A stretch of DNA of 64,000 bases from Companilactobacillus paralimentarius DSM 13238 = JCM 10415. Its GTDB lineage: Bacteria; Bacillota; Bacilli; Lactobacillales; Lactobacillaceae. Both the position numbers and the translations under genes were made by a program. Shown here one piece after another: positions 26,074-36,035 of this stretch. How positions within the stretch are numbered: the stretch's first letter is position 1; the number at the start of each line of letters is the position of its first letter. The stretch covers positions 41,888 through 105,887 of the forward strand of contig NZ_AZES01000018.1 in NCBI RefSeq assembly GCF_001434985.1. Direction: 5' to 3'. The notes under the pieces are model-generated. The model saw only the letters and a program-made list of their open reading frames with translations. It ran no database searches and had not been told where the DNA came from.

Positions 26074-26682
26074 ATGACATCCATTTATATCGCTGAAGAT
26101 CAAGAAATGCTTAACTCAGCTCTTTCCGCGATTCTTAATTTAGAAGATGATTTTACCGTTATCGGAAATGCGACCGAGGGACAAACAGCCCTTAAAGAAA
26201 TAATTTCCTTAAAACCAGACGTAGCAATTCTAGATATTGAGATGCCTCAAATGACTGGTTTAGAGGTTGCTAAGGAACTTCGTTTAACAAAGCAGGATTT
26301 AAAAATCGTTATTCTTACAACCTTTGCTCGCAAAATCTATTTTGAACTGGCCGTAGCTGCTCAAGTGAATGCATATTTATTAAAAGATGGCCCTACCGAT
26401 AAGCTAGTTGATACAATTCATAAGATTTTAGATGGTCAAACTATTTACGATTCAAATTTGGTCTCAACTATTTTAACAGCAGTCAAGAATCCCTTAACCC
26501 CTCAGGAATTGAAAATTATGAAGGAATTTTCTCAGGGAAAATCAACCCAAGAAATTGCCGACAGTGTTTTTCTCTCCAATGGAACAGTCAGAAATTACAT
26601 TTCTTCCATTCTCAGTAAAACTGGTACCCACTCTCGGATTGAAGCTTTAAATATTGCTAAAAAGAACAATTGGATTGAATAG
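26074..26682 (+). CDS. NarL/LuxR-type response regulator
   Basis: The 202-residue regulator has a receiver with acidic pair ED at 8-9, phospho-acceptor Asp54 (AILDIEMPQMTG), a Thr in ILTTF and Lys in LLKDG. The C-terminal LuxR helix-turn-helix is LTPQELKIMKEFSQGKSTQEIA followed by SNGTVRNYISSILSKTG. It ends the exporter/two-component operon. The inverted repeat at 23232 is a possible target. Confidence 0.94.
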   Translation: MTSIYIAEDQEMLNSALSAILNLEDDFTVIGNATEGQTALKEIISLKPDVAILDIEMPQMTGLEVAKELRLTKQDLKIVILTTFARKIYFELAVAAQVNAYLLKDGPTDKLVDTIHKILDGQTIYDSNLVSTILTAVKNPLTPQELKIMKEFSQGKSTQEIADSVFLSNGTVRNYISSILSKTGTHSRIEALNIAKKNNWIE

Positions 26683-27079
26683 ATTTAATTGTTCTTTATT
26701 TAGGGTTACATAACATTTTTACTCCGAAGCTAATATAAAAAAGTGATTCCTACTCAACTCTGGTTAAAGTGTGAATGTGTTTAATACGTAATTTTGTAAA
26801 GTAAAAACGACCTCTATTAAGAAATTCAAGTAAAGGATCTATCTTGAATACTTAATGGAAGTCGTTCTTTTGATTTAAAGCTTCTATATTCGTAGATTTA
26901 AAACACCAGATAATACTAGAACTAAGGACCAAGCGGTGGTAAAAATTTGTAGGCCTCATAGCTTGAAGTCGTATCCACCACGTTCCAGTGGACCATAGTT
27001 TTTTTGTGGACAACAGCATATTTCAAATATATTAGTTGGTATTAGTTACAACCAAGTTTAAAAAACCTTATCTTTTAAT
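26683..27079. other. Gene-free gap of 397 bases
   Basis: This stretch lies between the response regulator (plus) and the DUF4931 gene (minus), whose 3' ends face each other. It holds the long hairpin at 26806-26866 and, at about 26930-27000, a GC-richer patch with GGTGG/CCACC and CCAC/GTGG inverted repeats. On the minus strand one frame is open for about 50 codons there but has no start or binding site and no family I recognise, so it may be a decayed gene end. Confidence 0.5.
26806..26866. repeat. Long imperfect hairpin (24-bp arms)
   Basis: Arms 26806-26830 and 26843-26866 pair over about 24 bp with a one-base gap and few mismatches; the loop is 12 bases. On the minus strand the stem is followed by TTTTTACTTT, on the plus strand by CTTTTGATTT. 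It can end transcripts from either side, most simply the DUF4931 mRNA on the minus strand. Confidence 0.65.
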
Positions 27080-27886
27080 TTATTCTGGATTTTCAATTTC
27101 TGAACTATGAGCATTTTTTTGCAATCTTTGCAATAAAACAGCCGCAATACCTCTCACCTGCTTATCACCATCGCGTTGCGACAGACGATAACCTACAAAA
27201 TATGGTGAAACTACATATCTAGCTTCAATTTTGCAAATGATCTTTTGTCCAATTTTATAGAAAAACAAATTGTAAGAGTCAAACTTACCACCATAAAGGT
27301 CATCCAAAACATATTTAACTGTTACACGTGTGAATTCAGCTAAATCATCAATGTATTTAGGATTATTGATAACTACATTGAATTCTACAAATCCCATGAT
27401 TGGTTTTTCCGAAACATTAACATTAATGTGTTTTGAATTAAATACATTCATTCCAGTAAAATTTTCAGCTTCGATATGCTTATAACCATCAACTTTATCT
27501 AAACCTATCACTTGAAAATGTGGATGACGTAATGAGCCACCCGACATGGGGCCAAAATTCTTATACAACAAAACACTCTTGTATTTCTCACTCTGAATCA
27601 TTTCATTCCAACAGTGATAAACAAATTCAAAAACTTCTCGATTCTTAGCAATTGAATAATTAGAAATATCACCATAATGATCACTTGATTCAATTAATAC
27701 CGTCTGATTAGTATCCTTAAGAGTCTTAAATTTGTTTTCTAACCAAATCATATCACCCTTTTGTTCAATTATATTAGTTAAGTTTTCTCTATCACAGAAA
27801 GGACAATAATCCCTCTTCTTTTTAATATCTCGAGGCTTTCCTTTCGCCTGTTCGATCTCAAATACTAAAACATCTTTATTTGACAA
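27080..27886 (-). CDS. DUF4931 family, GalT/HIT-like protein
   Basis: The 268-residue soluble protein resembles galactose-1-phosphate uridylyltransferase in two places: a CPFC zinc-type pair near residue 28, and GGSLRHPHFQVIG (about residue 137) with the His-x-His of the HIT-superfamily active site. These features fit DUF4931. A nucleotidyl transfer or hydrolysis reaction is therefore likely, but the substrate is unknown and no gal genes are near. It is transcribed alone between the gap at 26683 and the pyk terminator. Confidence 0.82.
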   Translation of the reverse strand: MSNKDVLVFEIEQAKGKPRDIKKKRDYCPFCDRENLTNIIEQKGDMIWLENKFKTLKDTNQTVLIESSDHYGDISNYSIAKNREVFEFVYHCWNEMIQSEKYKSVLLYKNFGPMSGGSLRHPHFQVIGLDKVDGYKHIEAENFTGMNVFNSKHINVNVSEKPIMGFVEFNVVINNPKYIDDLAEFTRVTVKYVLDDLYGGKFDSYNLFFYKIGQKIICKIEARYVVSPYFVGYRLSQRDGDKQVRGIAAVLLQRLQKNAHSSEIENPE

Positions 27887-27929
27887 TTTTTCACCTCAGT
27901 ATCTCTATTAATATGATATTACCGCAAAC

Positions 27930-27967
27930 ACAAAAAAACTGAAAGAAACTCGTCAGTTTCTTTCAGT
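27930..27967 (-). terminator. Terminator of pfkA-pyk
   Basis: A perfect 13-bp stem (27938-27950 with 27955-27967) with a 4-base loop is followed by TTTTTTTTG on the minus strand. Confidence 0.95.
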
Positions 27968-28005
27968 CAATTTATGTTTTAAAACGTGTTTACTTCATTT
28001 AAAAA

Positions 28006-29775
28006 TTAAAGTGAACGTGAAGCACCCTTGTATACAACACCACGTCTTGAATCAACAGTAACAGTGTCACCATCTTTAACAAGTGATGTAGCATTCTTAG
28101 CACCAACAACAACTGGTAGACCCATAGCAATACCAACAACGGCTGCATGTGATGTCAAACCACCGTTTTCAACAACAACGGCACTAGCTTTTTCAAGAGC
28201 TGGTAGGTAATCCTTGTCTGTCATCTTTGTAACAAGAATGTCGCCTTCGTTAACCTTCTTGTTAGCTTCTTCAGCTGAGTTAGCAACTACAACATTACCA
28301 ACAACTGATTCTTCACCAACACCTTGGCCTTTAACCAATGTTGATCCAATTAGTTGAACCTTCATTAAGTTAGTTGTACCACTTTCACCAACAGGAACAC
28401 CGGCAACAACAAGAATCAAGTCACCTTCCTTAGCAAAGCCAAGTTCTTGAGCTTTCTTAGCAGCTAAGTCAAACATTTCATCAGTGTTTTCTGGCTTGTC
28501 AACAACAACTGGATCAACACCCCAGTTAACTGTCAAACCACGTTGTGTAGTTTCATCAAATGTTAGAGCTAGGATGTCAGCACTTGGACGGTATTTAGAA
28601 ATCATACGTGCAGTGTAACCTGACTTAGTAGCTGTAACGATTGTATTGATGTTTAGTTCTTCAGCAGTTCTAACAACTGATTCACCGATTGATTCTGTAA
28701 CGTTTGAACCCTTGTAATCTTCGAAACGTTGGATTGCAAGTGAGTTATTCTTGTCTAATTGTTGTTCTGTACGTTCGTCGATACGAGCCATAGCAGCAAC
28801 AGCTTCAACAGGGTAGTCACCATTAGCACTTTCACCTGAAAGCATTGTAGCATCTGTACCATCAAGAACAGAGTTAGCAACATCAGTAACTTCAGCACGT
28901 GTAGGACGTGGGTTTTCTTGCATTGAATCAAGCATTTGTGTAGCTGTGATAACTGGTTTGCCAAGAGCATTACACTTCTTGATCAAAGCCTTTTGAACGA
29001 ATGGTACGTTTTCAAATGGAATTTCAACACCCATATCACCACGGGCAACCATCAAACCATCTGAAACTTTAAGGATAGAATCGATATTATCGATACCTTC
29101 TTGTGATTCGATCTTAGGGAAGATTTGTACGTATTCACAGTGTTTTTCTTCAAGGATTGCACGAATATCTAGGACATCTTGAGCTTTACGAACGAATGAA
29201 GCTGAGATGAAGTTAATACCTTGTTCCAAACCAAAACGAATATCATCTGAATCTTTTTCTGTGATACCTGGTAGACGAACTTCAACACCAGGAGCATTGA
29301 TACTCTTTCTTGAACCGATCATACCGTCATTTTGAACAACAGTAACCAATTCACGGTTCTTGTCATCTTTTTCAGTAATCTTCAAGTCAACAAGACCATC
29401 ATCGATCAATACGTGACCACCAACATGTGTATCATCATATAGACCAGGATATGTAGAAGCAATCTTTTCTGGAGTACCTGTTAATGAGTCATCCATTGAG
29501 ATACGGATTGTTTGACCAATCTTAGCTTCAAACTTGTTACCTTCTTGAACAGTAGTACGGATTTCAGCACCTTTAGTATCAAGAACGATACCTACAGTTT
29601 TACCTGTAATCTTTTCAGCTTCGTGTACCATTTCCATACGAGCTTTATGTTCTGGGTGATCACCATGTGAGAAGTTGAAACGGAAGATGTTAGCTCCGGC
29701 TTCAATCAACTTAACGATTGTGTCAACATCGTTACTGGCAGGTCCAAGTGTACTTACAATTTTAGTTCTTTTCAT
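28006..29775 (-). CDS. pyk: Pyruvate kinase
   Basis: The enzyme makes pyruvate and ATP from phosphoenolpyruvate in the last step of glycolysis. The 589-residue product has the barrel start TKIVSTLGPASND, FRFNFSHGDH, the active-site motif IFPKIESQEGIDN and MVARGDMGVEIP. After the normal C-domain, about 110 further residues form the PEP-utiliser mobile domain, with GGLTSHAAVVGIA including its His. This long form is usual in Bacillus and lactobacilli. It follows pfkA by 63 bases in one operon. Confidence 0.98.
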   Translation of the reverse strand: MKRTKIVSTLGPASNDVDTIVKLIEAGANIFRFNFSHGDHPEHKARMEMVHEAEKITGKTVGIVLDTKGAEIRTTVQEGNKFEAKIGQTIRISMDDSLTGTPEKIASTYPGLYDDTHVGGHVLIDDGLVDLKITEKDDKNRELVTVVQNDGMIGSRKSINAPGVEVRLPGITEKDSDDIRFGLEQGINFISASFVRKAQDVLDIRAILEEKHCEYVQIFPKIESQEGIDNIDSILKVSDGLMVARGDMGVEIPFENVPFVQKALIKKCNALGKPVITATQMLDSMQENPRPTRAEVTDVANSVLDGTDATMLSGESANGDYPVEAVAAMARIDERTEQQLDKNNSLAIQRFEDYKGSNVTESIGESVVRTAEELNINTIVTATKSGYTARMISKYRPSADILALTFDETTQRGLTVNWGVDPVVVDKPENTDEMFDLAAKKAQELGFAKEGDLILVVAGVPVGESGTTNLMKVQLIGSTLVKGQGVGEESVVGNVVVANSAEEANKKVNEGDILVTKMTDKDYLPALEKASAVVVENGGLTSHAAVVGIAMGLPVVVGAKNATSLVKDGDTVTVDSRRGVVYKGASRSL

Positions 29776-29838
29776 CGAGAATCCCCTTTTCTTGTTTTCA
29801 TCGTTTATTGTAACAAATTAAAACGTTATATGCTTAAA

Positions 29839-30825
<987 letters not shown>

Positions 30826-30845
30826 CTAAAACAAAACCTAATCAA

Positions 30846-30875
30846 ATATAACATTTTTATAGGTTACTTTGTAGA
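30846..30875 (-). promoter_or_regulatory. Promoter of pfkA-pyk
   Basis: On the minus strand TCTACA (30870-30875) and TTATAT (30846-30851) are 18 bases apart, giving a start point near 30839 and a leader of about 40 bases. Confidence 0.5.
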
Positions 30876-30877
30876 GC

Positions 30878-30891
30878 TGAAAACGTTTTTT
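30878..30891. promoter_or_regulatory. cre-like box upstream of the pfkA promoter
   Basis: TGAAAACGTTTTTT matches 12 of 14 positions of the cre consensus. It lies just upstream of the -35, centred near -45 from the predicted start, where CcpA activates glycolytic operons in lactic acid bacteria. Confidence 0.6.
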
Positions 30892-30902
30892 AAGCAAATT
30901 TG

Positions 30903-33900
30903 TTAGTCTTTTTTTAAGAAAACACTCTTTTCGCCTAAGAAATCTTTCAATTGACTCTGCACATTATTATTAAAGCTTATCCAACGATTAGATTTCAATA
31001 GTAATGCTTGCTTCTTCTTTTCCCGATAAATAATGACTGGCATTTTTCCAGGATAATGTTCGATCAAACGATATAATTTCTCCAAATTATCAGGTGTATC
31101 AAGGCTTTTTGTAACCCGAAGATAAAGTTTTTCACTTGGTAATTGAACCGTATATTGTTTAGGATCACTTAGTCGATCAGCGATAAACTCTAAGTCACCT
31201 CGTTGACCTACATTACTGTGACCATCGAACAAGAAAATTTTACCATCTAATTCCATATTTTCAATCCTTTGAAAAACTTTAGGAAAAATTGTTACTGAGA
31301 TGCTACCGGACTCGTCCTCAATTGTCATAAAGCACATTCTTTGACCTTTTTTAGTTCGAATAACTCGTAAATTTTTAATTAATCCCAAAATTTTTACAGA
31401 AATATTTTGAATCATTTTCAGTTCAGATATTTTTTTTGTGGAAATATTTAATAACTTACTACGGTATCGCTCAACTGGATGTCCTGAAACATAAACACCC
31501 AAATATTCTTTTTCCTGGTTCAATCTTTCCGTCAAGGTAAAATCATCGACTTCATGTTTTTTGGGATCCAAGACATCGAACAATGACAGATTACTACCTG
31601 CCAATTGAATGCTTTCAATTAAATCTCGAAAATCATATAGTAATTCCTTGCGATTCTTATTGAATGAATCAAAAGCCCCTGCTAAGATCAAAGGTTCCAA
31701 ATAATCATTCTTGACGAATCTCGGATCTATTCGTTGTAAAAAATTTAAAGCGCTCGTAAACGGCCCATTCTTTTCTCTTTGTTCAACAATTGACTGAGCC
31801 AAATCACGACGCATTCCTTTGACGCTTAATAGACCGAACCGAATCGCTTTATTAGTCGAACTAAACTCATAGGAGCTCTGATTGATGTCAACATTTAAAA
31901 TTTTAATTTGTTGATCTTTGGCATCCTGCACATAGGTCGAAACTTTATTCTCATTATTTAAATTAGAATTCAGCAAACAAGCAAAAAAAGCATCTGCAAA
32001 GTGAACCTTGATATAGGCTAACCAAAAAGCAATCATTGAATAAGCAACCGCATGTGATTTATTAAAACCGTAGTTACCAAACTTCTCAATATATTGATAA
32101 ACCTTTTCAGCTGACTCTTTGCTGTGCCCTTGACCAATAGCACCGTTAATAAATTTTTGTCGGTTCTCTTCAATTAACTTCTCATTCTTTTTACTAATAG
32201 CTCGACGCAAGATATCCGCATCTGCCAGCGAGAAATTAGCCATTTGTGACGATGCTTGCATAACTTGCTCTTGATACACCAAAATACCATAAGTTGGTCG
32301 CAATAAATCTTCCAAAGATTTATCTGGATAAGTTACTGGTTCTTGACCATGCTTTCTTGCAATGAATGTAGCAATGTTTTGCATCGGACCTGGACGATAC
32401 AGTGCATTAGTTGCCACAATATCATCAAAACTAGTCGGTACAAGCCTTCTTAAGACACTTCTAATACCATCTGATTCAAACTGGAAAACTCCGTCAGTAG
32501 CGCCTCTTTGGAATAATTTTAATGTTTTAGGATCATTTAACGGTATCTTCTCTGGAATAAATTCTCGACCATAATCGCGTGAAATTATTTGAATGGCTTT
32601 ATCTAGAATGGTCAAATTCTTTAAGCCTAAGAAATCCATCTTCAACAATCCAACACTTTCAACGTTATTCTTAGTCTGCTGGGTTAAATTGATACCATCG
32701 TCTTCTAGTTGAACGGCCACAATATCGGTCATCTTTTTCTTACTTAAAACGATTCCTGCAGCATGCTTGGAATAATGACGTGGAATACCTTCGATTCGTT
32801 TAGCCACTTGATAGATCAACTCATTTTCACGTGAATTATTGACCAAGTTTCTCAAAGCACTGGATTCATCAAAAGATTCTTGCAAAGTTATATTTAATTT
32901 TTTAGGAATGGCATTCGACCACTGTGACATTTGAAATTGTGTTTGACTAAAAGTCCTAGCAATATCACGTAACGCCATCTTAGCAGCCAAAGTTCCAAAT
33001 GTGATGATCTGTGCCATATGGTCGGAACCATACTTGTCATGCATATACATAACCATCTCATCACGTCGATTATCTGGTAAATCCAAATCGATATCCGGCA
33101 TATTCACTCGTTGAGGATTCAAAAATCGTTCAAAAAGCAAATCATACTTAATTGGATCAACTTGAGTAATTCCCAAACAATACGAGACTAACGAACCTGC
33201 TGCCGAACCACGTCCAGGTCCTGTTTTAATTCCAACTTCATGGGCATGTTTAATAACATCCCAAACAATCAAGAAGTAATCGGAAAAGCCCATTTTATCA
33301 ATGACACCAAGTTCATAATCTAATCTTTGAACATATTCTTTAGGAATCTGGCCTACTAGACGTTTATTCAAACCTCTTTGTGTCAATTCCGTTAGGAATT
33401 GTATTGAAGACTTTCCATCAGGCGTTTCAAATTCAGGTAATTCTGTCTCTTTAAATTCAATCTCAACATTACACTGATCAGCAATATAACCGGTATTTTC
33501 TACCGCATCTGTCATATCAACTTCCGAAAAATCAGACATAAAATCAGTTGCTGGACGTAAATAATGATCTCCAGTTTCCACAACTTGCTCCAAATTGTCG
33601 AAATGCTGCCCTGTACGCAAATAATTGACTACCTGGTAAGCTAGATGGTCGTCAGCTTTAATATAGCGTACATCGCCTAAGGCTGCCATTTTAAGGCCAT
33701 TCAATTTAGATACATCTTTAATAACTCGGACATTATCAAGCTGCTCAGAATAAATTCCTACTCCCAAATAAAGTGCTTCTTTATCAATTAATTCCAATAA
33801 CTTTTGGATATAATCTCTTTTATCGTCGATTGCAATAATTTCTGCACCACTTGCCGGAGTAATCACAAAAACGTCCTTCAGGTATAACTCTAAAGTTATT

Positions 33901-34226
33901 AAATCCAATGACTCTTTAGCCGACATGACCATTGAAGAGATTTTAATAAGATTTTGATAGCCACTATTATTTCTTGCCAACAGAATCAGAGGATAACTAT
34001 TTTGGTTATCAATCAACCCCTGCGTTTCAACTGTTAAGCCAATAATAGGTTTGATACCGGCTTTACGAGCATATTTATAAAAATCTATCGAACCATATAA
34101 ATTATTAATATCTGTTAAAGCAATAGCTTTATAACCTAGTTTCTTAGCTTGATCGACTATTTCGGTCAATTTGGCCGGACTATGTAATAAACTATAACTA
34201 CTAATGACTTGTAATTGGGCTTGCAA
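30903..34226 (-). CDS. dnaE: DNA polymerase III alpha subunit DnaE
   Basis: This is the second replicative polymerase of low-GC Gram-positives, which extends primers on the lagging strand. The 1107-residue product has the N-terminal PHP domain (IALTDINNLYGSIDFYK), the palm with GPGRGSAAGSLVSY and PDIDLDLPDNRRDE (catalytic Asp residues), the fingers, a helix-hairpin-helix region (YNFNKSHAVAYSMIAFW precedes it) and a C-terminal OB domain (ISVKILGLIKNLRVIRTKKG). The start is a TTG at 34226 behind AAAGGGGGCGG. A minus-strand extended -10 (TGATATAAT) lies at 34249-34257. It has no proofreading exonuclease domain, so it is not PolC. Confidence 0.97.
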   Translation of the reverse strand: MQAQLQVISSYSLLHSPAKLTEIVDQAKKLGYKAIALTDINNLYGSIDFYKYARKAGIKPIIGLTVETQGLIDNQNSYPLILLARNNSGYQNLIKISSMVMSAKESLDLITLELYLKDVFVITPASGAEIIAIDDKRDYIQKLLELIDKEALYLGVGIYSEQLDNVRVIKDVSKLNGLKMAALGDVRYIKADDHLAYQVVNYLRTGQHFDNLEQVVETGDHYLRPATDFMSDFSEVDMTDAVENTGYIADQCNVEIEFKETELPEFETPDGKSSIQFLTELTQRGLNKRLVGQIPKEYVQRLDYELGVIDKMGFSDYFLIVWDVIKHAHEVGIKTGPGRGSAAGSLVSYCLGITQVDPIKYDLLFERFLNPQRVNMPDIDLDLPDNRRDEMVMYMHDKYGSDHMAQIITFGTLAAKMALRDIARTFSQTQFQMSQWSNAIPKKLNITLQESFDESSALRNLVNNSRENELIYQVAKRIEGIPRHYSKHAAGIVLSKKKMTDIVAVQLEDDGINLTQQTKNNVESVGLLKMDFLGLKNLTILDKAIQIISRDYGREFIPEKIPLNDPKTLKLFQRGATDGVFQFESDGIRSVLRRLVPTSFDDIVATNALYRPGPMQNIATFIARKHGQEPVTYPDKSLEDLLRPTYGILVYQEQVMQASSQMANFSLADADILRRAISKKNEKLIEENRQKFINGAIGQGHSKESAEKVYQYIEKFGNYGFNKSHAVAYSMIAFWLAYIKVHFADAFFACLLNSNLNNENKVSTYVQDAKDQQIKILNVDINQSSYEFSSTNKAIRFGLLSVKGMRRDLAQSIVEQREKNGPFTSALNFLQRIDPRFVKNDYLEPLILAGAFDSFNKNRKELLYDFRDLIESIQLAGSNLSLFDVLDPKKHEVDDFTLTERLNQEKEYLGVYVSGHPVERYRSKLLNISTKKISELKMIQNISVKILGLIKNLRVIRTKKGQRMCFMTIEDESGSISVTIFPKVFQRIENMELDGKIFLFDGHSNVGQRGDLEFIADRLSDPKQYTVQLPSEKLYLRVTKSLDTPDNLEKLYRLIEHYPGKMPVIIYREKKKQALLLKSNRWISFNNNVQSQLKDFLGEKSVFLKKD

Positions 34227-34248
34227 TTTACCGCCCCCTTTGTTTAAA

Positions 34249-34257
34249 ATTATATCA
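34249..34257 (-). promoter_or_regulatory. Extended -10 promoter of dnaE
   Basis: TATAAT at 34249-34254 on the minus strand is preceded by TGA, giving an extended -10; no clear -35 is seen. The start would lie about 20 bases before the TTG start codon. Confidence 0.5.
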
Positions 34258-34275
34258 AAATCAAGCAGAAGTTTA

Positions 34276-34304
34276 TTGGGTAAAAATCCATTTTGTGCTA
34301 AACT
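34276..34304 (+). promoter_or_regulatory. Promoter of the DUF2929 gene
   Basis: TTGGGT (34276-34281) and TAAACT (34299-34304) are 17 bases apart, with TGC directly before the -10. Confidence 0.6.
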
Positions 34305-34319
34305 ACTTGAGAAAGTGAG

Positions 34320-34526
34320 ATGGAAGAAATGAGATATATTGCTGTAATTTTCTGGTCAATCATGTTGGGACAAGTTGCCGGTTTTATAGGTGGTGCCCTA
34401 AACCAACAAACTTACAATACAAATTATTCTATCATTGTTAGTATAGTATTCGCTGTCATCTTCAGTGTAATTCCATTGATGCTCGACAGTTCTGTTAAGG
34501 AAACAAAGACCGAAAAAAATGCTTAA
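34320..34526 (+). CDS. DUF2929 (YjzD-like) small membrane protein
   Basis: The 68-residue protein has two membrane helices (about 5-27 and 38-56) and a short charged tail. MRYIAVIFWSIMLGQVAGFIGGAL fits the YjzD/DUF2929 family when read in its two pieces MRYIAVIFW and GQVAGFIGGAL. The role is unknown. The start may be the ATG at 34320 or the one at 34329 (MRYI, as in most relatives); neither has an ideal binding site. It is divergent from dnaE and has its own promoter and terminator. Confidence 0.8.
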   Translation: MEEMRYIAVIFWSIMLGQVAGFIGGALNQQTYNTNYSIIVSIVFAVIFSVIPLMLDSSVKETKTEKNA

Positions 34527-34547
34527 TTCAGTTTAAGCGTTTTTTTG
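34512..34547 (+). terminator. Terminator of the DUF2929 gene
   Basis: AAATGCTTAA pairs with TTTAAGCGTTT (one U-G pair), followed by seven T. The left arm overlaps the end of the coding sequence. Confidence 0.85.
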
Positions 34548-34574
34548 TGCTTTTAAAACTTCTAAAATGTAACT

Positions 34575-34616
34575 AAAAAACTTCAACTCAATTTTCAGAG
34601 TTGAAGTTTTTATTTT
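34575..34616. terminator. Bidirectional terminator
   Basis: A perfect 13-bp stem (34577-34589 with 34598-34610) has an A tract on the left and TTTTTATTTTAT on the right. It can end the minus-strand lipoprotein gene, and back up the plus-strand terminator just before it. Confidence 0.9.
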
Positions 34617-34625
34617 ATAAGTAAA

Positions 34626-35369
34626 TTAATACTTAGTAATGTACATATAGAAATCTTTAGTCGTCAAATTAATATTATAATTAATTCCCTTAGAAGTGAT
34701 TGGATTCATTGAAGTTTTAGTAGAATTCTTATCAGCATTTTTAGTTTGCTTAGCAAAATCCTTTAAAACTTTTTTACCATCAGCTCCCAATAACTTGGAA
34801 ACAATCATCAAATCTGTAGCGAAGTTCTTTTGGCCAGTCTTAGATTTAAGATCTTTATAAGAGAACTTTGTTGCAATTCCCATTAATTGGTTATTTTGAA
34901 CGTTGTAATACCACTTCGTTCCATCATTCTTCTTATGCGTAATAATTCCATTTTTAGAAATTAATTGCAATTGATCATTTTGTTGTCCTAATGATAGCAA
35001 TGTATAATTATACGACTGCGCAAAAGTCAAGTAATCTTCAAGTGCCTTAGCTTTTTTCACTTTAACTAACTTAGTCTCTGTCTTATTACCATTATTACCA
35101 TTAACAGCTTTGATTCTTACATTCTGATCACTTGCTGAAACAGGTACAGAGATAGCAAAATGTCCACCGTCTACAGCTACTTTCTTAGTTTCGCCATTAA
35201 TTGTATAAGTCAGCTTCTTATAATTATTAGCCTGACCCTTAACCACAGCAACTAAACCATCTGCACTATATGACTTCTTAGTCGTTGATAAACTTAATTT
35301 TGAACACCCTGAGAGCATTAAAAAGAATAGCGGAATAACCAACAACAATAAATACTTTAATCTTCTCAT
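34626..35369 (-). CDS. Hypothetical lipoprotein
   Basis: The 247-residue product has a lipoprotein signal: positive start (MRRLKY), hydrophobic core and lipobox LSGC with Cys at about residue 22. The next 75 residues look like a small beta domain (YSADGLVAVVKGQANNYKKL, as in Ig-like or cleaved-adhesin stalk modules). The rest is a mixed domain with a LLSLGQQNDQLQLISK stretch. I do not recognise a named family. It is transcribed alone from the gap after rpmF's terminator and ends at the bidirectional terminator. Confidence 0.8.
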   Translation of the reverse strand: MRRLKYLLLLVIPLFFLMLSGCSKLSLSTTKKSYSADGLVAVVKGQANNYKKLTYTINGETKKVAVDGGHFAISVPVSASDQNVRIKAVNGNNGNKTETKLVKVKKAKALEDYLTFAQSYNYTLLSLGQQNDQLQLISKNGIITHKKNDGTKWYYNVQNNQLMGIATKFSYKDLKSKTGQKNFATDLMIVSKLLGADGKKVLKDFAKQTKNADKNSTKTSMNPITSKGINYNINLTTKDFYMYITKY

Positions 35370-35397
35370 AGTTGTTTCCCCATCTAATTAAAAATAT

Positions 35398-35429
35398 TAA
35401 AAAAAAGCCAAGACCAATTGACTTGACTT
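35398..35429 (-). terminator. Terminator of rpmF
   Basis: An 8-bp stem (35405-35412 with 35422-35429, one G-U pair) is followed by TTTTTTTT on the minus strand, five bases after the rpmF stop. Confidence 0.85.
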
Positions 35430-35433
35430 TTAA

Positions 35434-35616
35434 TTAAGCTTCTTTGTTATCACTGATAACTTTTTCACCTTTATACATACCTGATGGTGAAACGTGATGA
35501 CTTAAACGATATTCACCAGTAGCAACGTCGAATTGCATGTTTGGTGTGTTCAATTTAATATGTGCACGTCTTTGACGTTTTCTTTGTTTTGATGATTTTC
35601 TCTTTGGAACTGCCAT
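35434..35616 (-). CDS. rpmF: 50S ribosomal protein L32, zinc-less form
   Basis: The 60-residue product begins [17 protein letters not shown], the L32 N-terminus. In the zinc-binding form four Cys occur in two CxxC pairs after residue 27; here they are replaced ([18 protein letters not shown]), so this is the zinc-free form usual in lactobacilli. A GGAG site precedes the ATG, and a strong promoter with 17-base spacing lies upstream. Confidence 0.97.
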   Translation of the reverse strand: MAVPKRKSSKQRKRQRRAHIKLNTPNMQFDVATGEYRLSHHVSPSGMYKGEKVISDNKEA

Positions 35617-35665
35617 ATTTAAAAACTCCTTTATTTATATTACTTAATCAAATCTAACGTTTAAT

Positions 35666-35694
35666 ATAATACTATCATAAAAACATTAGAGCAA
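35666..35694 (-). promoter_or_regulatory. Promoter of rpmF
   Basis: On the minus strand TTGCTC (35689-35694) and TATTAT (35666-35671) are 17 bases apart, ahead of a 45-base leader. Confidence 0.75.
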
Positions 35695-35703
35695 GCAAAA
35701 ATC

Positions 35704-36024
35704 CTATTTTGTTTGCTTTTTTGCATTATTTTCCTTTAAAGCGTCCGCAATTTGGTTATCATGTGACACTTTTACGTTGGAAATTTGTTTTTGTGCATGA
35801 CGATTAAGTTTATTTTCTTTCTTATTTCCTGTATTAGCTAAAAGCAATGTGATCACTGCTCCCAAAAGTAATGAGACAATAATCAAAATAATTAATGGTA
35901 ACTTCACTCTTGTAAAACCAAAACTGACTGTAACTGGATCTACATTCAACACAGCAAAGATTACCACAATCAAAGCTATAACTAATCCAATGACGAATCT
36001 TGATTGTTTACCATTGTTACTCAT
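35704..36024 (-). CDS. LapA-domain (DUF1049) membrane protein
   Basis: The 106-residue protein has two membrane helices (about 9-29 and 42-64) joined by a short NVDPVTVSFGF loop, the pattern of the LapA/YrvD (DUF1049) family, and a basic cytoplasmic tail of 35 residues. In Gram-negatives LapA takes part in lipopolysaccharide assembly; in Firmicutes the role is unknown. It is the last gene of the run obgE-oatA-rnz-SDR-lapA. Confidence 0.85.
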   Translation of the reverse strand: MSNNGKQSRFVIGLVIALIVVIFAVLNVDPVTVSFGFTRVKLPLIILIIVSLLLGAVITLLLANTGNKKENKLNRHAQKQISNVKVSHDNQIADALKENNAKKQTK

Positions 36025-36035
36025 TTTTTAACCCT

